From Pelagimonas sp. (lineage in GTDB: Bacteria; Pseudomonadota; Alphaproteobacteria; Rhodobacterales; Rhodobacteraceae), in contig JAOARX010000009.1 of the NCBI GenBank assembly GCA_025210345.1, positions 1-64,000 of the forward strand: a stretch of 64,000 bases of DNA, read 5' to 3'. How positions within the stretch are numbered: the first letter of the stretch is position 1; each line of letters begins with the position of its first letter. Both the position numbers and the translations under genes were made by a program. The notes under the pieces are model-generated. The model was not told the DNA's origin, did no database searches, and worked only from the letters and a program-made list of their open reading frames with translations. Of this stretch, positions 45,101-53,904 are shown piece after piece.

Positions 45101-46309
45101 TCAGGTCCCGTAAGCGCGATTGGCTTCGCGCATGACTTTGTCCGCGGCATCCACCAAAACCGCCGCCACCGCAGCACATTCCGCAGGTGTCAACCGCGCG
45201 GGCAGGCGTGTGTCACAGGCGCGCATCAGCATGGCGCGGGTGCGGGGCAGGTCGTGTTTTTCGGGCAGGAACTCCCAGTTCCAGAAGGCGCGGGCGTTGT
45301 CTTGGGTCAGGCCAAAGACCTGCACCTTGACGCCAGCCGCATCCGCCGCCGCAACAAAGGCGTGGACCTGTTCATCACCCAGGCCCTCAAGGTTGAATTG
45401 CAGCGAATCCGGGGCGCGCTCTTCGGGGGGCAATTTGTCGGGAACGGTGATCCAGGGGCTTTGCTCTATCAGCGTGGCCACCTGATCGTGGTTGCGGCGC
45501 CCATCGGTGACACGGCGCGCGATATGCGGGATTTGCGGGCGGATCACGGCTGCGGACAGGTTCGACATCCGCAGGTTATACAGCGGCAATTTGTTTTGCC
45601 AGCGGGCAAAGGCCTGTTCCAGCTCAGATGAATTATCCTTTCGATCCATGTGCTTGCGCCACATGTGTTCATATGCACCCGACAGGATCACGGCCCGCGC
45701 CACCAGATCCGCATCATTTGTGACCATGATGCCGCCTTCACCTGCGTTCAACAGTTTGTAGCTTTGAAAACTAAAGCAACCGATCTTGCCCAAGGTGCCG
45801 ATATTCTTGCCGTGCCACGTGGTGCCAAGGCTGTGGGCGGCGTCTTCGATCACGGGGATGCCGCGCGCGTTACACAGTGCCATGATGGCATCCATATCCG
45901 AGGTATGGCCGCGCATATGGCTGATGATCACCGCGTCTACAGTGTCCAGCTTGGCGGTGAAATCCGCGATGTCGATGCGATAGTTTTCGCCAACTTCGCA
46001 CAGAACCGGGATGCAATCGGCGTGCACAATCGATGAGGGCACCGCAGCAAACGTGAATCCGGGGATCAGGACGCGGGCGTCGCGGGGCAGGTCCAGCGCC
46101 TTGAGCGACAAGAACAGCGCGGCAGAGCAGCTGGACACAGCCAGCGCGTATTTGCTGCCCAGCTGCGCGGCAAACTCAGCTTCCAACAGGGATACCGGGG
46201 CGTTCTCGGGCGCGGTGTAGCGAAACAGGTCGCCCGATTGCAGCAAGCGGTCGATTTCGTCGCGCGCTTCTTCGGGGATGGGCTCGGCATGATGCATGTT
46301 CGGAAGCAT
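45101..46309 (-). CDS. DegT/DnrJ/EryC1/StrS family PLP aminotransferase
   Basis: A 402-aa fold-type I PLP protein. The PLP lysine is Lys185 in FSFQSYKLLNAGEGG; the Asp contacting the pyridine nitrogen is in VIEDAAHSLG, and SSCSAALFLSLKAL binds the phosphate. This family normally transaminates nucleotide sugars, but it is last in an amine-catabolism array with no sugar genes. It might replace the PuuE-type GABA aminotransferase, or act on another product; no other member is known to me with that role. The start at 46309 is chosen; an upstream start adds 20 residues. Confidence 0.85.
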   Translation of the reverse strand: MLPNMHHAEPIPEEARDEIDRLLQSGDLFRYTAPENAPVSLLEAEFAAQLGSKYALAVSSCSAALFLSLKALDLPRDARVLIPGFTFAAVPSSIVHADCIPVLCEVGENYRIDIADFTAKLDTVDAVIISHMRGHTSDMDAIMALCNARGIPVIEDAAHSLGTTWHGKNIGTLGKIGCFSFQSYKLLNAGEGGIMVTNDADLVARAVILSGAYEHMWRKHMDRKDNSSELEQAFARWQNKLPLYNLRMSNLSAAVIRPQIPHIARRVTDGRRNHDQVATLIEQSPWITVPDKLPPEERAPDSLQFNLEGLGDEQVHAFVAAADAAGVKVQVFGLTQDNARAFWNWEFLPEKHDLPRTRAMLMRACDTRLPARLTPAECAAVAAVLVDAADKVMREANRAYGT

Positions 46310-46434
46310 GTTTTCGAAATCCTGAAGTTTAGTTTCGGGTTTTGTAAAACAGAGATGTGACAGAACCAAGACAAAACCCGCGCCAAGCGGCGATGGCGCG
46401 GCGTTACGTGGCGAATAATGGTGATATCGTTGCC

Positions 46435-47736
46435 CTAAAGCCCCAGTCGGTCGCGCATGGCGAACCAGGTCATGGCCAGAACCAATAGCGGGGTGCGCAG
46501 GCGTGGGCCTCCGGGAAAGGCAGGGGTCGGGACACGGCCAAACAGGTCAAACCCCGCGCTGTCCCCGCGCACCGCCTCGGACAAAAGCTTGCCCGCCTGC
46601 ACCGCATTGCCCACCCCATGCCCGGAATAGCCCGAAGCACTCAGAACATTGGGCGCAACACGCGCCAGATAGGGCATGCGCTTCATGGTAATGCCCAGCG
46701 TCCCGCCCCAGGCATGGGTCAGTTCGACATCCCTGAGCTGCGGGAACACCTTAAGCATCGGCTTGCGCACCGTGGCGCGGATGTCTGCAGGAAAGCGATA
46801 GCCATAGCTTTCACCGCCGCCAAACAGCAGCCGATTGTCATGGGACAGGCGGAAATAGTTCACCACGAACAGATCATCTGCCACCGCCACATCGCGCGTC
46901 AGAACCTCTTTGGCGCGATCCCCAAGCGGTTCGGTGGCAACCACAAAGTTATTGATGGGCATGACCCGCCCCGCCACCTTGGGGTTCAGCCCCCCCAGAT
47001 AGCCATTGCAGGCCAGGATCAGATGGTCAGCCTCGACATGGCCCCCCGCGGTTTCAACCCGATGCTTGCGCCCCTCGAAGATCTTCGTCACGTGACTGTT
47101 TTCGAAAATCCGCGCGCCCTGGCCCTCGGCAGCCCGGGCCAGCCCCAGCGCCAGTGCCAGCGGATGCAGATGCGCCGCGCCCTGGTCCAGGAGACCGCCG
47201 CGATAGCTGGGAGAGGGGCAAAGCCCATGGAATGACCCGGCATCCAACGCCTCCAGCGCGTATCCGTACCGCTGATGCATATGTTCCGCATAGTCATACA
47301 GATGGCGCGCGGATCCCTCAGAGCTTGCCGCCCAGGCAATCCCATCCCTAAGGTGGCAGTCGATCTGATACTCGGCCACAAGATCGCGCACCAACTGTTT
47401 GGCATCTTCGCCCAGCTCCCAAAGACGACGCGCGGTGTCTTCACCGACCATCTCTTCCAGAACTTCCTGGTCCTGCCGCTGGCCTGATCCCAATTGTCCG
47501 CCATTGCGCCCAGAGGCGCCAAACCCCGCGCGATGGGCCTCTAGCAAGACAACATCCATGCCAGCGCGGGCCATGTGCAACGCGGCGGAAAGCCCCGTAA
47601 ACCCGCCCCCGATGATACACACATCCGCCTTTGTCCCACCGCTCAGAGCAGGCCGGATGGGGCCGGTTTCGCAGCTGTCCGCATACCAGCTTTGCGGATA
47701 GCGCCCGGCGGTATCATTTGCAAACAACAGATCCAT
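46435..47736 (-). CDS. puuB: FAD-dependent amine oxidase, PuuB-like
   Basis: A 433-aa DAO-family flavoprotein with VCIIGGGFTGLSAALHMA near residue 37 and the following FGASGRNGGQLGSGQRQD, matching gamma-glutamylputrescine oxidase; GYSGHGVGNAVQAGKLL is the C-terminal FAD contact. The start at 47736 has an AGAGGGGG ribosome site, part of which is supplied by the repeat copy at 47749. It follows the glutamine synthetase gene by 87 bases on the same strand, in the order expected for gamma-glutamyl amine breakdown. Related to the copy at 43715. Confidence 0.85.
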   Translation of the reverse strand: MDLLFANDTAGRYPQSWYADSCETGPIRPALSGGTKADVCIIGGGFTGLSAALHMARAGMDVVLLEAHRAGFGASGRNGGQLGSGQRQDQEVLEEMVGEDTARRLWELGEDAKQLVRDLVAEYQIDCHLRDGIAWAASSEGSARHLYDYAEHMHQRYGYALEALDAGSFHGLCPSPSYRGGLLDQGAAHLHPLALALGLARAAEGQGARIFENSHVTKIFEGRKHRVETAGGHVEADHLILACNGYLGGLNPKVAGRVMPINNFVVATEPLGDRAKEVLTRDVAVADDLFVVNYFRLSHDNRLLFGGGESYGYRFPADIRATVRKPMLKVFPQLRDVELTHAWGGTLGITMKRMPYLARVAPNVLSASGYSGHGVGNAVQAGKLLSEAVRGDSAGFDLFGRVPTPAFPGGPRLRTPLLVLAMTWFAMRDRLGL

Positions 47737-47748
47737 CGGGCGCCCCCT

Positions 47749-47811
47749 CTTCATCTCTTTGAAAATATCCTGGGGAGGGCGCTGCACCCGCAGCGCACGG
47801 GGCAAAGCCCC
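47749..47811. repeat. Composite intergenic repeat, copy C
   Basis: On the minus strand CCCCAGGATATTTTC followed by AAAGAGATGAAG (to 47749), and GGGGCTTTGCCCC (47799-47811) on its 5' side. The AAAGAGATGAAG extension is shared with the copy at 59358. It occupies the gap between the glutamine synthetase and oxidase genes. Confidence 0.55.
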
Positions 47812-47823
47812 TCCCAAAGGTCA

Positions 47824-49194
47824 TCACACGTTCAACAGCAGATGTTCGCGCTCCCACGGGGAAATCACCTGCAAGAACTCGTCATATTCCGCACGTTTCA
47901 CGATTGAATAGACACGGGCGAAATCCGGGCCCAGGACCGCGTGCAGTTTCTCGGCCTCTTCGAACAGATTCAGGGCGCTGCCCAGAACCTGCGGGATGTC
48001 TCCGTCCCCTTCATAGGCGTCGCCCTTGAATTGCGCCGAGGGGGCCAGACCCTCGATCATCCCCAGATACCCACAGGCCAACGAGGCCGCGATGCCCAGA
48101 TAGGGATTGCAGTCCATGCCCGCGATGCGGTTTTCGACCCGGCGGGCGGCGGGGCTGGACAGGGGCACACGGATCCCCGTGGTGCGGTTGTCCTGCGCCC
48201 ATTCCAGATTGATCGGCGCCGCGTGGTCTTTCACATAGCGACGATACGAATTCACATAGGGGGCCATCACCGCCAGGGCCGCGGGCAGATGCGTCTGCAA
48301 GCCACCGATAAAGTGGTAAAACGCCTCGGTGCCATCGCCCTTTTCATCCGAAAAGATATTATTGCCGGTTTTCATGTCGAGAACCGAATGGTGAATATGC
48401 ATGGCGCTGCCGGGTTCATTCGCGATGGGCTTGGCCATGAAGGTGGCAAAACAATCGTGGCGCAGCGCCGCTTCGCGGATCAGTCGTTTGAAATAGAACA
48501 CCTCATCCGCCAGCCGCACAGGGTCGCCATGACGCAGGTTGATCTCCAACTGGCCCGCGCCGCCTTCTTGGGTGATGCCGTCGATCTCAAAGCCCTGCGC
48601 CTCGGCAAAGTCATAGATGTCGTCGATCACCGGCCCGAATTCGTCCACCGCGGTCATCGAATAGGCCTGACGCGCGGCCGCAGGGCGGCCCGAACGGCCC
48701 GTCATCGGTTTGATGTCCTGCGCGGGGTCCAGGTTGCGCGCGATCAGGAAAAACTCCATCTCGGGTGCGACCACGGGTTCCCAGCCCTTGTCCCGATACA
48801 TCTGCACCACGCGCTTGAGCACGTTGCGCGGCGCAAAAGGAACCGGTTCACCGTTGCGGTCAAAGGCGTCATGGATCACTTGCAGCGTCCAGTCCCCGGT
48901 CCAGGGCGCCGCCGTGGCCGTTTCCATATCTGGGTAAAGGATCATGTCCTTTTCGATAAACCCGTCTTCATCGGCGGCCTCCCCCCAGCCACCGGTAATG
49001 GTTTGAAAAAAAACGGAATCCGGTAGGTGGAAATAGTCCTGACGCCCGAATTTCGATGCGGGAACCGCCTTGCCGCGCGCGATGCCCGGCAGGTCCGAGA
49101 TGACGCATTCCACTTCGTCCAGCCGATGCCCGGCAAGATAGTCTTGGGCGGATTCGGGCAGTTTCGACATCCATTCCGTCTTAGTATCAATCAT
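47824..49194 (-). CDS. puuA: Glutamine synthetase family protein, PuuA-like (first)
   Basis: A 456-aa ATP-dependent ligase of the glutamine synthetase fold, in the GlnT/PuuA branch that glutamylates amines. Active-site segments are VAPEMEFFLIARN (metal Glu), EGGAGQLEINLRHGD, GSAMHIHHSVLD (metal His) and NRTTGIRVP with RVENRIAGMDCNPYL. It lacks the adenylylation-site tail of GlnA. It would form gamma-glutamyl-amine in the cytoplasm. Its start overlaps the amidotransferase stop by four bases. A second copy lies 0.7 kb upstream, so the cell may glutamylate two amines or use a hetero-oligomer. Confidence 0.85.
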   Translation of the reverse strand: MIDTKTEWMSKLPESAQDYLAGHRLDEVECVISDLPGIARGKAVPASKFGRQDYFHLPDSVFFQTITGGWGEAADEDGFIEKDMILYPDMETATAAPWTGDWTLQVIHDAFDRNGEPVPFAPRNVLKRVVQMYRDKGWEPVVAPEMEFFLIARNLDPAQDIKPMTGRSGRPAAARQAYSMTAVDEFGPVIDDIYDFAEAQGFEIDGITQEGGAGQLEINLRHGDPVRLADEVFYFKRLIREAALRHDCFATFMAKPIANEPGSAMHIHHSVLDMKTGNNIFSDEKGDGTEAFYHFIGGLQTHLPAALAVMAPYVNSYRRYVKDHAAPINLEWAQDNRTTGIRVPLSSPAARRVENRIAGMDCNPYLGIAASLACGYLGMIEGLAPSAQFKGDAYEGDGDIPQVLGSALNLFEEAEKLHAVLGPDFARVYSIVKRAEYDEFLQVISPWEREHLLLNV

Positions 49195-49874
49195 TGGGGA
49201 AGGCTCCTGTTGCGGAAGAAATGGACAAATTGTGCAGCAAGATCCGCGCTGTCCAAGGGGGTGCCGGTGCGTTCATAGGCGCTGTCTATCACGGGTTTGG
49301 GCAAAAGGCTGGCACCGCGCAGATCAAGCAGGTCGATCATATAGCCGTCCTCGAACTCGGGATGCGGCTGCACGCTATAGGCCTTGCCCGGATACAGCAC
49401 CGCCGCATGGGTGCAAAAATCGTTCGTGGCCACGGTTTGTGCGCCTTCTGGAAGGGTGAGAACCTGATCCTGATGCCAGGCCTGAACGGTCTTTACCCCG
49501 TCCGGGAACTGATAGTCTTGGGGGCCAACCGCCCACCCGCCTGCGAATTTTTCGACCCGCCCGCCAAGGGCCTGGGCGATGATCTGATGGCCAAAACAGA
49601 TGCCGACAACCGGACGCTCCTGATCAACGGCGTCGCGGATCAACTGTTCCAAAGGGGCGATCCACGGATGGTCTTCGTAGACGCCGTGGCGCGATCCGGT
49701 GATCAACCAGCCATCGGCCTGATCGGCGCTTGGGACCTCGCCTTTGACAACAGCGAAGGTCGCGAATTCAAAACCGTGTCCCGCCAGCAGTCTTTCGAAC
49801 ATGCCGGGATACTCGCCGACTTTGTCCACCAGTTCGTCGGGGACAAGTCCGGTCTGCAAAATGCCGATTTTCAT
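49191..49874 (-). CDS. Class I glutamine amidotransferase-like hydrolase
   Basis: A 227-aa protein with the triad of class I amidotransferases: Cys93 in VVGICFGHQIIAQALGG and His/Glu in YSVQPHPEFEDG. It is the stand-alone, GMP-synthase-like type, not the closer PuuD type, but lies between two PuuA-like synthetases, where PuuD (gamma-glutamyl-GABA hydrolase) would be expected. Release of glutamate from a gamma-glutamyl product is therefore the best guess; a role as glutaminase for an unknown synthetase cannot be excluded. Coupled by overlap to the downstream synthetase. Confidence 0.82.
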   Translation of the reverse strand: MKIGILQTGLVPDELVDKVGEYPGMFERLLAGHGFEFATFAVVKGEVPSADQADGWLITGSRHGVYEDHPWIAPLEQLIRDAVDQERPVVGICFGHQIIAQALGGRVEKFAGGWAVGPQDYQFPDGVKTVQAWHQDQVLTLPEGAQTVATNDFCTHAAVLYPGKAYSVQPHPEFEDGYMIDLLDLRGASLLPKPVIDSAYERTGTPLDSADLAAQFVHFFRNRSLPQ

Positions 49875-49934
49875 GGTTCACCTGTGTTTCGGGTTTGATC
49901 ACAGCCTGCAAAGACGCCCGCGCGGGGAGCAGGA

Positions 49935-51281
49935 TCAGACGGTTTCGAGATAGATTTGCGTTTGCGCCTGCGCCTCCAAAGAGGCCATCTTGCGCAGTTC
50001 CTGGCGTTTGGTCAGGGTCAGATTGCGGATCAACTCGGGCGTAAAGATGCGCGCCACCAACGGGCTGGTGTCAAAGCGCGCGATGGCGCTGTCCCAATCG
50101 GTGGCCACCTGCGGCAGGTCAAGGTCATAGGCGTTGCCTTGGATCGGGTCGGGCGGCTGGGCCCGATCGTCCAGACCGTTCAACGCGGCCCCCAAAATGG
50201 CGGCAAGCGACAGATAGGGGTTCACATCCCCCCCCGCGACGCGGTGTTCGATCCGCCGCGCAGCCGGGGCACCGCCGGGAATGCGAATGGCCGAGGTGCG
50301 GTTTTCATAGGCCCAGCACACCCCGGTGGGCGCATGGGCCCCCGGCACCATCCGCGCAAAGGAATTGGCGTGAGGCGCGTAGATCAGCGTGCTGTCAGCC
50401 AGCGCCGCGACGCAGCCCGCCACCGCATGGCCAAGACGGTCCGAGCCCTGATCAGACCCATCATCAAAAATGTTGCGTCCCTGATCATCCAGCACCGAGA
50501 AATGCGTATGCATCCCCGAACCGGCCTGATCGCCATAGGGTTTGGCCATAAATGTGGCGGCAAACCCGTGTTTGCGCGCCATGCCGCGCACCAACAGCTT
50601 GAAGAACCACGCATCATCGGCGGCGCGCAGAGGGTCATTTTGATGCAGCAGATTGATCTCGAACTGGCCTTGCCCCCCCTCAGAAATCGCGGCATCGGCG
50701 GGGATCTCCATCACGGCGCAGGCGTCATAAAGATCGGTGAAAAAGGCGTCATAGGCATCCAGCGCATCCACCGACAGGATATCCGTGGTCGTGCGACGTT
50801 TGCCGGTCCTGGGGCAAAGCGGCGCTTGCAGGCTGTCGCCACTGTCATCCACCAGGTAGAATTCCATCTCCATGGCGACAACCGGGGTCAGCCCCTGGGC
50901 CCGGTAGCGTTGCACCACGGCGTTCAATGCGTGGCGTGGATCACCATCAAAGGCGCTGCCGTCTTCGTGATACATCCACATCGGCAACAGCGCGGCGCCG
51001 TCGCCCAACCAGGGCATGGGAACAAAGCCGCGCTCGGTCGGCAACAGGGCCGCATCCGCGTCACCGCTTTCGAACACCAGCGGAGAATCTTCGATATCTT
51101 CGCCCCAAATATCCAGATTAAGCGCCGAGACCGGCATGCGCGCACCCGACTGTACGATCTTGCCGGCGCTGGACAGGGGCAGGCGCTTGCCTCGGGCGAT
51201 GCCGTTCAGGTCACACGCCAGCGTGCGCACGGAATGGATTTGCGGATTGTCTGTCAGCCACTGGGCAGATGCACCGGGCAT
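49935..51281 (-). CDS. Glutamine synthetase family protein, PuuA-like (second)
   Basis: A 448-aa paralogue of the synthetase at 47824 with the same active-site order: VVAMEMEFYLVDDSG, EGGQGQFEINLLHQND, GSGMHTHFSVLDDQG, NRTSAIRIPGGAPAARRIEHR. Substitutions around the amine-binding region suggest a different amine. The ATG at 51281 has GCGAGG at good spacing and is preferred to the TTG at 51338. A perfect palindrome lies in its 5' region (51298-51311), so it may have its own promoter despite lying 76 bases behind the permease gene. Confidence 0.85.
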   Translation of the reverse strand: MPGASAQWLTDNPQIHSVRTLACDLNGIARGKRLPLSSAGKIVQSGARMPVSALNLDIWGEDIEDSPLVFESGDADAALLPTERGFVPMPWLGDGAALLPMWMYHEDGSAFDGDPRHALNAVVQRYRAQGLTPVVAMEMEFYLVDDSGDSLQAPLCPRTGKRRTTTDILSVDALDAYDAFFTDLYDACAVMEIPADAAISEGGQGQFEINLLHQNDPLRAADDAWFFKLLVRGMARKHGFAATFMAKPYGDQAGSGMHTHFSVLDDQGRNIFDDGSDQGSDRLGHAVAGCVAALADSTLIYAPHANSFARMVPGAHAPTGVCWAYENRTSAIRIPGGAPAARRIEHRVAGGDVNPYLSLAAILGAALNGLDDRAQPPDPIQGNAYDLDLPQVATDWDSAIARFDTSPLVARIFTPELIRNLTLTKRQELRKMASLEAQAQTQIYLETV

Positions 51282-51297
51282 GGGGGCCTCGCTTGAT

Positions 51298-51311
51298 AAT
51301 TTGATCAAATT
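51298..51311. promoter_or_regulatory. AATTTGATCAAATT palindrome, candidate operator
   Basis: A perfect 14-bp palindrome 17 bases upstream of the second glutamine synthetase start. A near-copy (AATTTGATCAGAT) occurs upstream of the ABC transporter operon at 54786. Two sites in the same array suggest one regulator. Confidence 0.55.
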
Positions 51312-51357
51312 GTTACGGGCTAAAGAAGCATCTGGCAAGCCCGGCGTGGCAATTGCC

Positions 51358-52164
51358 TTAGCGGATCAGGTTGGGGCGCAGTTTGATCGGTTTGCGGCGT
51401 GCCCGCGGAAGGTGCCGGTTCAGACGGGTGTTGATCAGGCCGAACAGACCAATCACACACAGCGTCAAAACAATGAAATAGCCCGCAAGGATCGGATAGG
51501 GCACAAAGGGGTTGAAGGTCTTATCCGCGATATATTTGGCGTAATACAGCGCATCCCCCTGCTGCCGCCAAACCGGGAAACCCGAAAAGAACACCAATGT
51601 TGTGGCGTGAAACAGAAAGATCGCTTCGTTGGTATAGGCGGGCCAGGCCAGCCGCATCATGGTGGGCCAGGTGATCTTGCGAAACTTTTTCCAACCGGAA
51701 AACCCATAGGCATCCGCCGCTTCCAGATCACCTTTCGGGATCGAATTCAGCGCGCCATAAAAGATCTCGCCGGAATAGGCGGCGGTGTTCAGGAACAGCA
51801 CCACCAGCGCCCCAAGCCACGCCGCGCTGAGCGGGCTAAAGATGGGCGACATTCCCTTGAGATTGAGAAACAGGAAGTAAGCAAAGAAGAACTGAATGAA
51901 CAGCGGCGAGCCACGGAACAAAAAGATAAACCATTCCGCGGGTTTGCGGGTCCAGCGCGTGCCCGCAAATTTCGCCATGGCCAGCGCGTTGGCAAAGACA
52001 TAGCCAAACACCACGGCCAACACGCCGAAATAGACGTTCATGATCATGCCCGAACCAATCAGCGTAAACTGGTCACACAGGGTGATATCCGCGCGTGGAA
52101 GCGTGCGCTCTCCGTATCCGATCGACTGAAAAGCGTATTTCTGCACCGTTTCCCAACAGCTCAT
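51358..52164 (-). CDS. Polar amino-acid ABC transporter permease (HisM-type)
   Basis: A 268-aa inner-membrane permease with five to six hydrophobic segments. The family segment NAYSGEIFYGALNSIP-like region (here NTAAYSGEIFYGALNSIPKG) and the EAA loop EAADAYGFSGWKKFRKITWPTM contact the ATPase. LFRGSPLFIQFFFAYFL is a second typical helix. It overlaps the other permease gene by four bases (ATGA), so both are made together as a heterodimer. The permease pair belongs to the histidine/lysine/arginine/opine transporter group, not to the PotFGHI polyamine group. Confidence 0.92.
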   Translation of the reverse strand: MSCWETVQKYAFQSIGYGERTLPRADITLCDQFTLIGSGMIMNVYFGVLAVVFGYVFANALAMAKFAGTRWTRKPAEWFIFLFRGSPLFIQFFFAYFLFLNLKGMSPIFSPLSAAWLGALVVLFLNTAAYSGEIFYGALNSIPKGDLEAADAYGFSGWKKFRKITWPTMMRLAWPAYTNEAIFLFHATTLVFFSGFPVWRQQGDALYYAKYIADKTFNPFVPYPILAGYFIVLTLCVIGLFGLINTRLNRHLPRARRKPIKLRPNLIR

Positions 52165-52964
52165 GCCGCTTTCCTTTGCGCTTCGCCTGCGGCGGTTGCC
52201 TGGCCACGGGACAGTCGTTGGGTGATGCGCGCCAGAACGATTTCAGACACGCGCGTAAAGGCAAGGTAAAAGACCAGCAGCACGAGGAAGTACCACATGC
52301 GCCAGTCGCCATGGGGATAGTCGGTGAAGCGTGGCATCTTTGACCCCCCCAATTCACGCGCCCAGTACACGATGTCTTCGACCCCCAACAGGAACAGCAG
52401 CGGCGTGGCTTTGATCAATACCATCCAGAGGTTCGACAGCCCCGGCAGCGCATAGACCCACATTTGTGGTACAAGGATGCGCCAAAAGGCCTGGCGATGG
52501 GTCATGCCATAGGCTTCGGCGGTTTCGATCTGGCCATGGGGTACGGACTTCATCGCGCCATACAACACATTACCAGAAAATGCGCCAAACACGATGGCAA
52601 ACGTCAAAACCGCAAGCGCAAACCCATAGGTTTCGTGAATCCACTGCGGAGAGGTCCCCAGCGGCATCTTGGCGGCGTCGCAAACCACAAAGTCATTGCC
52701 CTGGCGGATGGCATCCGTCCAGTCAGGACAGCGCGCCTGATGCAGCAGCCATTCGATCCCCTGGTCCAGGGCGATGACGAAAAACAGAAAGAATGCGATG
52801 TCCGGCACACCGCGGACAGCGGCGATATAGCCCTTGCCGATCCATGACACCGGCGCAAACCGCGCCCGCGACAGCATCGCCGCACCAAACCCAAACCCAA
52901 GCGCAACAGGTGCCGTGATCGCCAGCAGCAACAGGACAGTGCCGAACGAGACGTAAAAGCCCAT
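52161..52964 (-). CDS. Polar amino-acid ABC transporter permease (HisQ-type)
   Basis: A 267-aa permease from the ATG at 52964; signature segments are AAVRGVPDIAFFLFFVIAL and the EAA loop ETAEAYGMTHRQAFWRILVPQ. The large loop after helix two contains four Cys/His-bearing segments (LHQARCPDW, VVCDAAKMP) and is an insertion compared with HisQ. The frame stays open upstream with convincing protein-like sequence (SDPAALEGLTWLSCYLTTG), and an AAGAGG site lies six bases before an ATC codon at 53042, so the true protein may start there with 26 more residues. Forms a heterodimer with the downstream permease. Confidence 0.9.
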   Translation of the reverse strand: MGFYVSFGTVLLLLAITAPVALGFGFGAAMLSRARFAPVSWIGKGYIAAVRGVPDIAFFLFFVIALDQGIEWLLHQARCPDWTDAIRQGNDFVVCDAAKMPLGTSPQWIHETYGFALAVLTFAIVFGAFSGNVLYGAMKSVPHGQIETAEAYGMTHRQAFWRILVPQMWVYALPGLSNLWMVLIKATPLLFLLGVEDIVYWARELGGSKMPRFTDYPHGDWRMWYFLVLLVFYLAFTRVSEIVLARITQRLSRGQATAAGEAQRKAA

Positions 52965-53077
52965 GTGCTTGCCTGTGGTCAGGTAGCAACTGAGCCAGGT
53001 CAGGCCTTCGAGCGCGGCGGGATCTGAGCAATAGGAAAAGATGACGGGCCTCTTGGCGCTATGGCTTGGGGCAGGGA

Positions 53078-53102
53078 ACCGGGCAAAGTGAATTTGCCCG
53101 GT
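53078..53102 (-). other. Stem-loop between binding-protein and permease genes
   Basis: ACCGGGCAAA, loop of five, TTTGCCCGGT: a perfect 10-bp stem 45 bases after the binding-protein stop. There is no T-run, so it probably blocks 3' exonucleases or attenuates transcription, keeping the binding protein more abundant than the permeases, a known arrangement in ABC operons. Confidence 0.65.
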
Positions 53103-53146
53103 CAGTTTCAGGGGGTGTGCCCCTGCGATATATTGGGATCAGGCGA

Positions 53147-53854
53147 TCAGAACTTGCCTTCGATTTCCCATTTGTCCAGCAGCGCGTTCAGCGTGCCGTC
53201 TTCCTTCATCGAAGCAATAGCCGCGTCGAATTTGCCGCGCAGCTCGTCATCCGATTCACGGAACGCCATGCCGATGCCACCGCCAAGACGGACCTCTTCG
53301 AGGAACATCAGGTCGGTTTCCGCGACGATCGGCACCAGAAAGTCCTTGTCGGACAGGACCGCGTCCACTTCGCCGGATTTGACGGCGGCGACGGTTTCAT
53401 CGGGGGTCGGGAATTCCACAAGGGTCGCGCCGGTCGAGGCCACATGCGCCGACTGGATGGTCGAGGCCTGCGCTGCTATGACGGCGGATTTCACGTCAAT
53501 GTCTTTGCTCATGCCAGCATAGGCCGAGGGCGAGGGCCGGGTATAGCCCTGGGTGAAATCAACCAGTTCTTCACGCTCGTCGGTGATCGACATGCCGGCG
53601 ATGATTGCGTCATAGTTGCCCGAGGTCAGGTTCGGGATGATCGAATCCCAATCGTTGGTGACCCAGGTGCACTCAACGCCCGCACGCGAACACAGCTCAT
53701 CCCCCAGCTCGCGCTCAAAACCATCAACTTCGCCCGCATCGTTGAGGAAGTTGTACGGAGGGTAGGCGCCCTCGGTGCCCAGACGTACGGTGTCAGCAAA
53801 GGCCGCGCCCGCGGTCAAAGCCAAAGCAGCGGTGGTCAGAATCAGTTTGTTCAT
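53147..53854 (-). CDS. Polar amino-acid ABC transporter substrate-binding protein
   Basis: A 235-aa periplasmic binding protein of family 3 with a Sec signal peptide (MNKLILTTAALALTAGAAFA, cleavage after AFA). Ligand-binding features: GTEGAYPPYNFLNDAG, VDGFERELGDELCSR, IPNLTSGNYDAIIAGMSIT with conserved DxIIAGMSITxER for the alpha-amino/carboxylate group. That group is the reason to expect an amino acid, opine or amino-acid-like amine as ligand rather than a plain polyamine. It is second in the operon, between the ATPase and permease genes. Confidence 0.92.
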   Translation of the reverse strand: MNKLILTTAALALTAGAAFADTVRLGTEGAYPPYNFLNDAGEVDGFERELGDELCSRAGVECTWVTNDWDSIIPNLTSGNYDAIIAGMSITDEREELVDFTQGYTRPSPSAYAGMSKDIDVKSAVIAAQASTIQSAHVASTGATLVEFPTPDETVAAVKSGEVDAVLSDKDFLVPIVAETDLMFLEEVRLGGGIGMAFRESDDELRGKFDAAIASMKEDGTLNALLDKWEIEGKF

Positions 53855-53904
53855 ATCGTTTCTCCCGTTGGTTATTGGTCAGAGTTGTCGTCCCGTCCGT
53901 GTCA

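Noticed and set aside
53078-53102. Full terminator inside the transporter operon
   Set aside because: Strong stem but no T-run, and the permeases downstream need expression; an mRNA-stabilising or attenuating element fits better.
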